64,000 nucleotides of DNA from Sporobacter sp038405045 (GTDB taxonomy: Bacteria; Bacillota; Clostridia; Oscillospirales; Oscillospiraceae). The stretch is taken from positions 1-64,000 of the forward strand of contig JBBZIV010000001.1 of assembly GCA_038405045.1 (NCBI GenBank), read 5' to 3'. Position 1 is the first letter of the stretch. Each line of letters begins with the position of its first letter. Below, in pieces: positions 1-6,516 of this stretch. The position numbers and the translations under genes are program-made. A model generated the notes under the pieces. The model was given only the letters and a program-made list of their open reading frames with translations. It ran no database searches and was not told the origin of the DNA.

Positions 1-54
1 TTCATTGTTCGGTTTTCAGGGCGCAGAGGCGCGGTGCGAACCAATTGCAAGTAT

Positions 55-130
55 GCACCTTTAGCTCAGTTGGTAGAGCACCTGACTCTTAATCAGGGTG
101 TCCAGGGTTCGAGTCCCTGAAGGTGTACCA
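55..130 (+). tRNA. tRNA-Lys (anticodon CTT)
   Basis: Complete cloverleaf: the 7-bp acceptor stem closes with a G-T pair, the D arm contains AGCTCAGTTGGTAGAGC, and the anticodon stem CCTGA/TCAGG (81-85/93-97) holds anticodon CTT at 88-90. The T arm contains GGGTTCGAGTCCC, and discriminator A and CCA are encoded (127-130). Confidence 0.97.
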
Positions 131-133
131 CAT

Positions 134-162
134 CCCATTGGGGTGTCGTTCACCCCAATGGG
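134..162. repeat. perfect 12-bp inverted repeat after tRNA-Lys
   Basis: CCCATTGGGGTG and CACCCCAATGGG are separated by the five bases TCGTT and begin three bases after the tRNA CCA end. No T-run follows, so this is not a standard intrinsic terminator; a role in RNA processing of the tRNA cluster is possible. Confidence 0.7.
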
Positions 163-281
163 TCATCCAAGTACCGAGCGCAGCCCAGCGAAGCGGGTGC
201 GCGAGGAAAGGACGAGCGACGCAGCGAGCGAAGAGTCGCCGAAGGCGATTCTGAGACTTAGCGCAGTCCACGAGGACGCAC

Positions 282-353
282 GGCCCGTTGGTCAAGCGGT
301 CAAGACGGCGGCCTCTCACGCCGCAAACAGGAGTTCGATTCTCCTACGGGTCA
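282..353 (+). tRNA. tRNA-Glu (anticodon CTC)
   Basis: Acceptor stem GGCCCGT pairs with ACGGGTC (one G-T). The anticodon stem GCGGC/GCCGC encloses a seven-base loop with anticodon CTC, and the T arm contains AGTTCGATTCT. The discriminator is A353 and CCA is not encoded, unlike the neighbouring tRNA-Lys. Confidence 0.95.
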
Positions 354-357
354 TTTA

Positions 358-458
358 AGACACATATTGTTTCTGAGGAAACAATGCGTCGGACTTAAGT
401 CCTTCCAATGTGTCTTCCAGGGGGAACCAGTTCCCCCTAGATACGAGCCTTTGGCTCG
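358..458 (+). repeat. multi-hairpin spacer between tRNA-Glu and 5S rRNA
   Basis: Stacked inverted repeats: an outer arm AGACACAT (358-365) / ATGTGTCT (408-415) encloses a hairpin ATTGTTTC/GAAACAAT (366-385) and the palindrome GGACTTAAGTCC (391-402). Two further hairpins follow, AGGGGGAA/TTCCCCCT (419-438) and CGAGCC/GGCTCG (444-458). No coding potential is seen. The likely role is folding and processing of a stable-RNA transcript. Confidence 0.6.
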
Positions 459-522
459 ATACCCCCTCCGGCCTCCGGCGGGATTAGACAAGAAGTATTC
501 GGTGAAAACCGTCTACGATATA

Positions 523-639
<117 letters not shown>

Positions 640-642
640 CAA

Positions 643-673
643 AAAGACGATCTCAAACGAGGTCGTCTTTTTT
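643..673 (+). terminator. intrinsic terminator after 5S rRNA
   Basis: An AAAGACGATCTC arm pairs with GAGGTCGTCTTT across an AAAC loop and is followed by a run of T. It ends the tRNA/5S transcript. Confidence 0.9.
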
Positions 674-721
674 ATGTCTTTTAAAACCCGCCTTTTTCGT
701 CATTAAACATGAACAGACAGA

Positions 722-752
722 AGGAGCCCCTGCCGTGCGGCAGGGGCTCCTT
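722..752 (-). terminator. probable terminator of the amt-glnK operon
   Basis: A strong GC hairpin (AGGAGCCCCTGCC / GGCAGGGGCTCCT, loop GTGC) lies just past the end of the PII gene on the minus strand. The downstream T-run is poor. Confidence 0.55.
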
Positions 753-783
753 CCTATATTGAGAGGTGAGAGAGGAAGCTGTG

Positions 784-1122
784 TTAAAGGGCGGCATCTC
801 CGCTTTCGCCGGTTCTAACGCGGTAGGCATTGTCGACTGTGTAGACAAAGATCTTCCCGTCACCGATGTTGCCGGTATTAGCGGTTTTCGCAATAACCTG
901 CACGATTTCATCAACATGATCCTCGGCAACGACAATTTCGAGCTTGATTTTCGGCAAGAGGTTGATGGGAACCTCAGCACCGCGGTAAAGCTGTTTTTGA
1001 CCTTTTTGGTTCCCGGCGCCGATGACCTGCGTAATGGTTATACCCTTAATGTTATGGTCCGTGAGAGCATTTTTAACTTCATCAAGCTTCTCGGGTTTAA
1101 TGATGGCTTCGATTTTTTTCAC
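784..1122 (-). CDS. glnK: PII nitrogen regulatory protein (GlnK/GlnB family)
   Basis: A 112-residue PII signal protein, which senses 2-oxoglutarate and ATP/ADP and docks on the ammonium channel encoded just upstream. Visible family features are the N-terminus MKKIEAIIKPEKL, the T-loop segment with YRGAE, the B-loop TGNIGDGKIFV and the C-terminal RTGE. The residue aligned with the uridylylated Tyr51 of the E. coli proteins is Val, so that modification is not expected. A GTG start at 1122 is preferred: AAGGAG lies ten bases upstream and the product has the usual PII length. It is the last gene of the amt operon. Linkage to amt favours GlnK over GlnB. Confidence 0.93.
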   Translation of the reverse strand: MKKIEAIIKPEKLDEVKNALTDHNIKGITITQVIGAGNQKGQKQLYRGAEVPINLLPKIKLEIVVAEDHVDEIVQVIAKTANTGNIGDGKIFVYTVDNAYRVRTGESGDAAL

Positions 1123-1215
1123 GATGATCACTCTCCTTAATTTTATTGTGCTTGCTTAAAGAATATCGCATGTGACCGTTGTTTACAATCAGCATTGTAT
1201 CATATAATGGATTTT

Positions 1216-2790
1216 TTAAACAATTGTTTTGTATTTAACGTTTTTAAGATGCGGCACGTCAGCGTTATCCGAGGAAACAGAATCCAAGCTGCTCTTGACG
1301 ATCTGGAAGTCCGGATAGCCATAGGCGCCCATCTCTTCAAGATCAAGACCTTCAAGCTCAACTTTAGCCGGAACACGCAAGCCGTGCACCTTATCGAGAA
1401 CTTTAAACCAGACAAAGGAAACGCCGATACCATAAACGACAAGGACACCGATGATAATCAGCTGAGCGAGGAGCTGGCCAGCATCACCGTAGAAAAGGCC
1501 TTTGACGCCGCCGGCAACACCATTTAGACCATCACCATAGGTGCCATCCGCGAAGAGTCCAAGTGCCAGGATGCCCCAGCAGCCATTGACAAAATGCACG
1601 GAGATTGCACCGACCGGATCGTCAATTTTGAGCTTGTTTTCAACAAAGGAGACAGAGGCACAAACAAGGATACCGGCGACGGCACCGATGACGAAAGCCC
1701 AGATGCCGTTAACGAAGGCGCAGGGAGCGGTGATCGCGACAAGCCCGGCGAGAGCGCCGTTGGCTGTCATGGACGGGTCGGGCTTACCATATTTGATCCA
1801 CATGTAGAACATCGCGACGAGGCCGCCGATCGCACCGGCGATCATGGTGTTGGTTGCGACGACGGACAGTCGGAAATCACCGGCGTTGAGCGTCGATCCA
1901 GCATTAAAAGAGAACCAGCAGAAGAACAGAATGATGGTGCCGATGATTGCCATCGGAATGTGGTGGCCGGGGAAAGCGCGCGCCGTACCATCTTTTTTAA
2001 ACTTACCGATTCTGGGACCGATAACAATTGCGCCGGTAAGAGCCAGGGCACCGCCCATTGCATGGACAACAGAGGAACCGGCAAAGTCAACGCCGCCGTG
2101 ACCGATTCCGAATTTAGCACCCAGCGTGGCCATCCAGCCGCCGCCCCACATCCAGTTACCGAAGAGCGGATAGAAGATCATCGAGATGAAGAACGACGTT
2201 ACAACTATAGCGGAATACTTAACGCGTTCTGCCATTGAGCCTGTCGGAATTGTACAAGTTGTATCCATAAAGACCATCTGGAAGAAGAATAGGGCGTAAA
2301 TACCGGCGTCGTATGTTCCGCCACTTTGAAGCAGAAAGCCTTTATAACCGAGGATGCCGCCGAGCCCTGGTATCGAAAGCATGCCATTGAGCACAGAACC
2401 TCCGGTTCCGAGTCCGGCAGCACCGCCGGAACCGCCAAATTGGATGGCAAAACCGGTCAGGAAGTAGCCCACTGCACCGACAAGGAAAACCATGAAATTC
2501 ATTGTGATCGTGTGCGAAGCGTTTTTACCACGGACGAAACCGGTTTCTACCATGGCAAACCCGCACTGGAAGAAGAAAACCATAAACCCGGTGATCATGA
2601 CCCAGACGAAGTTTGCACTGAATTGCGCTTTGTTGGCGGCGAGTGCGACGTCCGAAATTGTTTCAGTACCTGTTGACGAGGCATAGGATGCACCTGTCGG
2701 ATCGGCTGCCGCTAGCGCCGGTACGAGTAAGACGCCTGCCAGTATCACCAATAAAAAGATGACACTGATCATTTTGATTGACTTTTTCAT
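1216..2790 (-). CDS. amt: ammonium transporter (Amt family)
   Basis: A 524-residue membrane ammonium channel with an apparent N-terminal signal or first membrane segment (residues 1-28) followed by about eleven hydrophobic helices. The paired channel histidines appear as SSVVHAMGG and SVHFVNGCWG, and the gate region contains FFFQCGFAMVETG. The tail ends in an EEMGAYGYPD-type segment known in Amt proteins for PII control, then an extra hydrophilic extension of about 30 residues. It is preceded by GGGAGGG nine bases before the ATG. The glnK gene follows 93 bases later and a small membrane protein precedes it by 16 bases, so the three form one operon. Confidence 0.95.
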   Translation of the reverse strand: MKKSIKMISVIFLLVILAGVLLVPALAAADPTGASYASSTGTETISDVALAANKAQFSANFVWVMITGFMVFFFQCGFAMVETGFVRGKNASHTITMNFMVFLVGAVGYFLTGFAIQFGGSGGAAGLGTGGSVLNGMLSIPGLGGILGYKGFLLQSGGTYDAGIYALFFFQMVFMDTTCTIPTGSMAERVKYSAIVVTSFFISMIFYPLFGNWMWGGGWMATLGAKFGIGHGGVDFAGSSVVHAMGGALALTGAIVIGPRIGKFKKDGTARAFPGHHIPMAIIGTIILFFCWFSFNAGSTLNAGDFRLSVVATNTMIAGAIGGLVAMFYMWIKYGKPDPSMTANGALAGLVAITAPCAFVNGIWAFVIGAVAGILVCASVSFVENKLKIDDPVGAISVHFVNGCWGILALGLFADGTYGDGLNGVAGGVKGLFYGDAGQLLAQLIIIGVLVVYGIGVSFVWFKVLDKVHGLRVPAKVELEGLDLEEMGAYGYPDFQIVKSSLDSVSSDNADVPHLKNVKYKTIV

Positions 2791-2806
2791 TTTATACCCT
2801 CCCTAA

Positions 2807-3115
2807 TTATCTGCTTTTAGCTGTTTTTGGCTTGCGAAAATTACTCCATGAGAAATAGGACGAATCCTTAAGTATTTCCTTACTGAGCTTATTGATGGAT
2901 ACGAAATAGCGAACGCCAAAGTAGATGACAAGCAAAGCAAGAATGGCGCCTGGTACGGTCGTATTCAGGATTTTAAAACTGATGTTGTTAAGAATGCTGT
3001 ATACGGCAAACCAGACACCGGAGCCGATAATCAGCACGTCTCCCGTAAAGAGTGCTGCAATGACGGCAAATTTGCTTTTTTTATCCCGCCCAAGCGGTTG
3101 CCTAATTTGTTTCAT
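2807..3115 (-). CDS. small two-helix membrane protein, first gene of the amt operon
   Basis: I do not recognise this family. The product is 102 residues with a basic N-terminus (KQIRQPLGRDKKSK), two hydrophobic segments at roughly residues 17-40 and 49-70, and a basic, probably cytoplasmic tail. The ATG at 3115 is chosen because AAAGGAG precedes it by ten bases; an upstream ATG at 3145 lacks a binding site. It is translated just before the ammonium transporter and behind the attenuator-like leader. A role in ammonium uptake or transporter assembly is a context inference only. Confidence 0.75.
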   Translation of the reverse strand: MKQIRQPLGRDKKSKFAVIAALFTGDVLIIGSGVWFAVYSILNNISFKILNTTVPGAILALLVIYFGVRYFVSINKLSKEILKDSSYFSWSNFRKPKTAKSR

Positions 3116-3220
3116 TGATTTGATTCTCCTTTCCCAAACTCTCAATAATATAATGATGCTTTGACCTTGACCCCGGCCGGCCGTCCGTCGTCAACGTGCA
3201 TGCAGCATTTCAATATAAAA

Positions 3221-3251
3221 GGGCGCTGGATCAGCTTTTGATCCGGCGCCC
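3221..3251 (-). terminator. second terminator-like hairpin in the amt leader
   Basis: Read on the minus strand this is GGGCGCC-GGATCA / TGATCC-A-GCGCCC followed by TTTTATATT. It lies between the minus-strand promoter and the first gene, so it would end the leader transcript unless overridden. It begins with the same GGCAAGGGCGCCG block as the hairpin at 3300-3329. Confidence 0.65.
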
Positions 3252-3299
3252 TTGCCGCGGTATGTGCGTTATTCTTTTTATACTGATAAATAAATAAAA

Positions 3300-3329
3300 G
3301 GCGCGAATCTGCCACGCAGATTCGGCGCC
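3300..3329 (-). terminator. first terminator-like hairpin in the amt leader
   Basis: On the minus strand GGCGCC-GAATCTGC / GCAGATTC-GCGCC (loop GTG) is followed by TTTTATTTATTT. It is the first of two near-duplicate hairpins upstream of the ammonium operon, an arrangement suggesting transcription attenuation. Confidence 0.65.
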
Positions 3330-3380
3330 CTTGCCTAAAGACACGATTAATTTGTTAACCCACTGACTTTCTGTAGTATC

Positions 3381-3409
3381 AATATAGCATCAAAATGAAA
3401 GATGGTCAA
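3381..3409 (-). promoter_or_regulatory. promoter of the ammonium transport operon
   Basis: On the minus strand TTGACC (3404-3409), a 17-base spacer and TATATT (3381-3386). Transcription would start near 3374, giving a leader of about 260 bases with two terminator-like hairpins before the first start codon. Confidence 0.7.
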
Positions 3410-3512
3410 TAGTAAATTTCATAATATCAAGAATTTGTCACCTTGCATAAAAACAAAATCGTTTGATTTGAATGATACAGTGTATTTCCTGCAAAAAAGG
3501 GATGAAATTTTA

Positions 3513-3541
3513 TTGACGATGGGTTGCAGGCCTGTTATAAT
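3513..3541 (+). promoter_or_regulatory. promoter of the DUF1646 leader
   Basis: TTGACG (3513-3518), a 17-base spacer and TATAAT (3536-3541). The near-consensus sequence places the transcript start near 3548 and shows that the upstream in-frame ATG at 3524 is not translated. Confidence 0.85.
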
Positions 3542-3547
3542 GACTCT

Positions 3548-3614
3548 CAGATAAAGAACATGCTGAGCAGGGCAACGGCGTCCGCACCTGTCCGTCTCAA
3601 CTGCTGTTTACGGA
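3548..3614 (+). ncRNA. candidate Na+-I (DUF1646-motif) riboswitch aptamer
   Basis: This short leader sits between a strong promoter and an intrinsic terminator, directly before a DUF1646 transporter gene. It can form TGAG-CAGG (3564-3571) with CCTG-CTCA (3587-3599), leaving TCCGT (3591-3595) bulged; TCCGT can pair with ACGGA (3610-3614) next to the terminator. DUF1646-motif RNAs upstream of such genes are known sodium sensors. I assign this by position and architecture, not by a remembered consensus. Confidence 0.55.
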
Positions 3615-3645
3615 GAGGAGTCCTTATGGGACTTCTTGTTTTTTT
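3615..3645 (+). terminator. expression-platform terminator before the DUF1646 gene
   Basis: GAGGAGTCC (3615-3623) pairs with GGACTTCTT (3629-3637, two G-T pairs among nine) and is followed by seven T (3639-3645). It lies 68 bases before the true start codon, as in a transcription-terminating riboswitch. Confidence 0.8.
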
Positions 3646-3712
3646 GTATGTCTTCGCATATGGGCATATAAGTTTTTATGCTACTGTATTATTAAACTCA
3701 GGGGGAGTTATT

Positions 3713-4792
3713 ATGATTGTTGGCCTGCTGCTTATTTTAGCCCTTGTGCTGGTTCTGCCTTTTGTTGTCAGAATCGTTGAGCATAATCTGGAGTTGTTCC
3801 TGTTTATCATGGGGCTTGCCGCTGTGATCGTTTCAAAAACCATTTCGCCGCACTTGTTCGCCGAAATCCTGGGAAATGCTTTTCTTTATTTCATCACGGG
3901 AGCCGTCCTCGTTTTCGGTATTCTCTTCATCGTCTTTAAAGATAAAGTATCGGCCTTGATTGGTATCGTGCTCAAGCATATGCCTGTCAAAGTTTTTATG
4001 ATGATCGTCATTGTTTTTCTTGGCATTGTGTCAAGTGTTATTACGGCGATTATCGCTGCCCTGCTGCTTGTTGAAATTCTCAATGCTATACCCATGAAGA
4101 GACAGGAAAAAGTATTTTTAAACGTCCTCGCTTGCTTTTCGATCGGTCTCGGGGCCGTCTTGACACCAGTCGGCGAACCGCTGGCAACTGTTGTCCTGTC
4201 GAGGCTTAACGCCGATTTCTTTTATCTATTCGATTTGATTGGCGCCTATGTGCTGCCTGCCATCCTGGTTTTTGGCATCGCCGGATTTATTTACGTCGAT
4301 CGCTGCAAATGCCAGGATCAGATTGATACGATCGACCGATCCGGATACGGGCCTGCCAAAGGCGTCGACCTCGAGCTGACGGAGGAGTTCAACGAACCGG
4401 ACACCGTCAAGGGCGCAGTCATCAGAGCGGTTAAAATCTTCTTCTTTGTCTTTGCTCTTGAGCTTCTTGGAACTGGCTTTAAACCGCTGATTGATACATA
4501 TGTCATTCACCTGAATAATACCGTTTTATATTGGCTCAACATGCTGTCCGCCGTCCTGGACAACGCCACCCTCGCGGCGGCGGAAGTCAGCAGCAAAATG
4601 ACCGCCGAACAGCTCAGCGCCATTTTAATGGGTCTACTCATCAGCGGGGGCATGCTGATTCCTGGCAACATCCCGAACATTATTTCAGCCGGAAAGCTCA
4701 AAATCACAAGCCGCGAATGGGCGCGGATCGGCGCGCCGGTCGGCCTTGCCGTCATGTCTATTTTCTTCGTTATCATTTTTTTCATTGTTTAA
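3713..4792 (+). CDS. DUF1646 family membrane transporter
   Basis: The product is 359 residues and almost entirely hydrophobic, with about nine to ten membrane segments and one hydrophilic loop near residues 195-230. It carries an ion-transporter-superfamily style LDNATLAA motif near residue 283 and a late ISGGMLIPGNIPN motif. The family is a predicted cation transporter, and sodium export is the inferred role because its RNA motif senses Na+. The ATG at 3713 is chosen because GGGGGAG precedes it by five bases and everything upstream is promoter, leader RNA and terminator. A strong hairpin terminator follows. Confidence 0.85.
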   Translation: MIVGLLLILALVLVLPFVVRIVEHNLELFLFIMGLAAVIVSKTISPHLFAEILGNAFLYFITGAVLVFGILFIVFKDKVSALIGIVLKHMPVKVFMMIVIVFLGIVSSVITAIIAALLLVEILNAIPMKRQEKVFLNVLACFSIGLGAVLTPVGEPLATVVLSRLNADFFYLFDLIGAYVLPAILVFGIAGFIYVDRCKCQDQIDTIDRSGYGPAKGVDLELTEEFNEPDTVKGAVIRAVKIFFFVFALELLGTGFKPLIDTYVIHLNNTVLYWLNMLSAVLDNATLAAAEVSSKMTAEQLSAILMGLLISGGMLIPGNIPNIISAGKLKITSREWARIGAPVGLAVMSIFFVIIFFIV

Positions 4793-4820
4793 CCCGGTGT
4801 TGCAACCGGAACACAAAAGG

Positions 4821-4849
4821 GCCCCATACGGCATCGTATGGGGCTTTTT
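4821..4849. terminator. bidirectional terminator between convergent genes
   Basis: A ten-base stem GCCCCATACG / CGTATGGGGC with loop GCAT is followed by TTTTT on the plus strand and preceded by AAAAGG. It serves both the DUF1646 gene and the convergent ECF gene. Confidence 0.9.
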
Positions 4850-4903
4850 GCGCGTTAGGGTGCTTGAATGATACCGTCGCACGTGTTTATCAAGTGTGGC
4901 AGT

Positions 4904-5416
4904 TTAGCGTAGCTCATCAAAATGCGTGACTTTAAGAATTCGGATAAGGAAAGGGTATAGCACAAGCGCGACGATAACGCACCCGCCCCACTGGAAAAGA
5001 TTAAAAGGTATTGCATTTGCCAGAGCTGTCGCCCAGCCCACTGTAACAGTATCGAACAGCGCATAGCCGGTGATCATAATTGCACCGCCCAGAAAAGACG
5101 ACAAAGCGAACATCGAAAACCCTCTGTTCCTTTTGAGTATTGCACCGGCTGTAAGCCCCATGAGGCCTTTGATGACAAAGGTTGCCGGTGCGTAAAATGC
5201 CCATGGGGTCGTCAGATCCGACAGGGCGCTGCCGATTGCCGCAGCCACAGCCGCAATCGGACCGCCGAGCAGGTACGCGGAAATATAAATGGTGATATCA
5301 CCAAAGTTGACATAGCCGCCGCTTGTTCCAATCGGTATAACAACAAGCCGCGTCACTGTAAAAACAATCGCTGCGGCAACTGCCGTATATGTGATTCTTC
5401 TGACGTTTTTGCTCAT
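4904..5416 (-). CDS. ECF transporter S component, substrate unknown
   Basis: The 170-residue integral membrane protein is the substrate-binding subunit of an energy-coupling-factor vitamin importer, with about five to six hydrophobic helices. The segment GGYVNFGDITIYISAYLLGG (residues 33-52) and the following SALSDL...FVIKGLMGL pattern fit the ECF S family around PF07155. The energizing EcfA/EcfT genes are not in the window and would be shared. No riboswitch is seen upstream, so there is no hint of substrate. The start ATG has a nearby GAGGAAC. The gene follows rnz on the same strand with a 25-base gap. Confidence 0.8.
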   Translation of the reverse strand: MSKNVRRITYTAVAAAIVFTVTRLVVIPIGTSGGYVNFGDITIYISAYLLGGPIAAVAAAIGSALSDLTTPWAFYAPATFVIKGLMGLTAGAILKRNRGFSMFALSSFLGGAIMITGYALFDTVTVGWATALANAIPFNLFQWGGCVIVALVLYPFLIRILKVTHFDELR

Positions 5417-5441
5417 AATGTTCCTCTTTCGTTTTACTTTG

Positions 5442-6344
5442 TCACAACGTTGTTTTTATACCATCATAGCCCAGCGCGGTATTTGGGAAAATAAACTGCG
5501 CGCCCGGCAAACCGGGTGCGGGATCTCTAACGGCGGGGCTGTAGTGCGTTAGCCAAAGAGCTTTGACCTGTGCGCTTTTTGCAAGGCGGGCCGCGTCCGA
5601 AAAGAGCATGTGCCCTTTTTCCGCCATTTTATCGTGCATCGCATCGTCACCGTACATGCCCTCACAGATGAGCAGATCGGCCTCACGGGCAAAATCGGCC
5701 ATGGCCTCCGTCGGAACAGTATCCGTCATATAGCAGACCGAGATGGGGGCGCGTGCACCGTCAAGCACCATGAGCGGCTCGATTTGCCGCCCGTCGTCAA
5801 GGCAAACGGGGCTGCCGCTGTGGAGCGCTTTGTACAGCTTTTTTGGGATGCCAAGCCGCTCAGCCTTTCGAGGGTTAAAAATGGGCTTTCTCAGGAGCGA
5901 TATGCGGTAGCCGAGGCAGGGGATGCCGTGTGATAGCGGGAGGTATGAAATGGTAAGCGCCTCATCCTCAAGATAACCCGACATGCCGTTTCGGAGCTCA
6001 ATCAGCTCCACCGGATAGGGGAGGGCGGCGGCAATGATGGTTAAGGCAGTATAGACGGCGCGCAGGCCCTTCGGGCCGATTAGCGTCAGTGGTGACGTTT
6101 TACCGCTATTGCCGAGCGTTAATAAAAGGCCGGGCAGACCGGCGATATGGTCGGCATGAAAGTGCGTGAACAAAAGAAAATCAAGACGAGAGAGCTTGCA
6201 GCCGGCTTTTTTGAGCGCGACCTGCGTCCCCTCGCCGCAGTCAATAAGCAGCGCTTTTCCCTGCGATTCAATCCAGCAGCAGCTTAAAAAGCGCTCAGGA
6301 AGCGGGATCATACCGCCGGTCCCGGGCAGGCAAACGTCCAGCAT
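5442..6344 (-). CDS. rnz: ribonuclease Z (tRNA 3'-processing endonuclease)
   Basis: The 300-residue metallo-beta-lactamase-fold nuclease removes 3' trailers from tRNA precursors. The metal-binding motif THFHADH lies at residues 60-66, downstream histidines are in LSHG and WLTHYSP, and the PxKxG-like exosite region is IGPKGL. The start has CGGAGG eight to nine bases upstream. The role fits the tRNA-Glu gene in this window, which lacks an encoded CCA. The N-terminus is short, LPGTGGMIPLPERF, as in bacterial RNase Z. Confidence 0.9.
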   Translation of the reverse strand: MLDVCLPGTGGMIPLPERFLSCCWIESQGKALLIDCGEGTQVALKKAGCKLSRLDFLLFTHFHADHIAGLPGLLLTLGNSGKTSPLTLIGPKGLRAVYTALTIIAAALPYPVELIELRNGMSGYLEDEALTISYLPLSHGIPCLGYRISLLRKPIFNPRKAERLGIPKKLYKALHSGSPVCLDDGRQIEPLMVLDGARAPISVCYMTDTVPTEAMADFAREADLLICEGMYGDDAMHDKMAEKGHMLFSDAARLAKSAQVKALWLTHYSPAVRDPAPGLPGAQFIFPNTALGYDGIKTTL

Positions 6345-6372
6345 TCTATCGCCTCCGTTCTTTGAAACATCT

Positions 6373-6391
6373 CAATCGGTGATTCCGATTG
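6373..6391. promoter_or_regulatory. inverted repeat upstream of rnz
   Basis: TCAATCGG and CCGATTGA lie about a TGATT centre in the 172-base divergent region between rnz and the hexokinase-like gene. It is operator-like; no regulator is assigned. Confidence 0.35.
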
Positions 6392-6458
6392 AATTGTAGC
6401 ATCGTGAAATTATACTGATTTTATACGCAACGCCCCGCCCCGTCAATCCAATTGTCCT

Positions 6459-6487
6459 TTGCATTGGAAAATCCGGCGTGATACAGT
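6459..6487 (+). promoter_or_regulatory. candidate promoter of the hexokinase-like gene
   Basis: TTGCAT (6459-6464), a 17-base spacer and TACAGT (6482-6487) precede the start codon by about 30 bases. Confidence 0.5.
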
Positions 6488-6516
6488 AAGAAGGAAATTG
6501 CAAGGCGGTGCGATCT

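Noticed and set aside
98..358. Open frames across the tRNA genes
   Set aside because: They are read through structured tRNA sequence and GC-rich spacer and have no protein-like composition.
1594..2238. 214-codon frame antisense to amt
   Set aside because: Charged, low-complexity shadow of a conserved membrane protein gene; no binding site.
3200..3374. ANTAR dual-hexaloop antiterminator in the amt leader
   Set aside because: Neither hairpin has the six-base loop with A1 and G4; the position is suggestive but the motif is absent.
3524..3712. N-terminal extension of the DUF1646 protein from an ATG at 3524 or 3626
   Set aside because: The region holds the promoter, leader RNA and an intrinsic terminator; GGGGGAG marks the ATG at 3713 and gives a normal family length.
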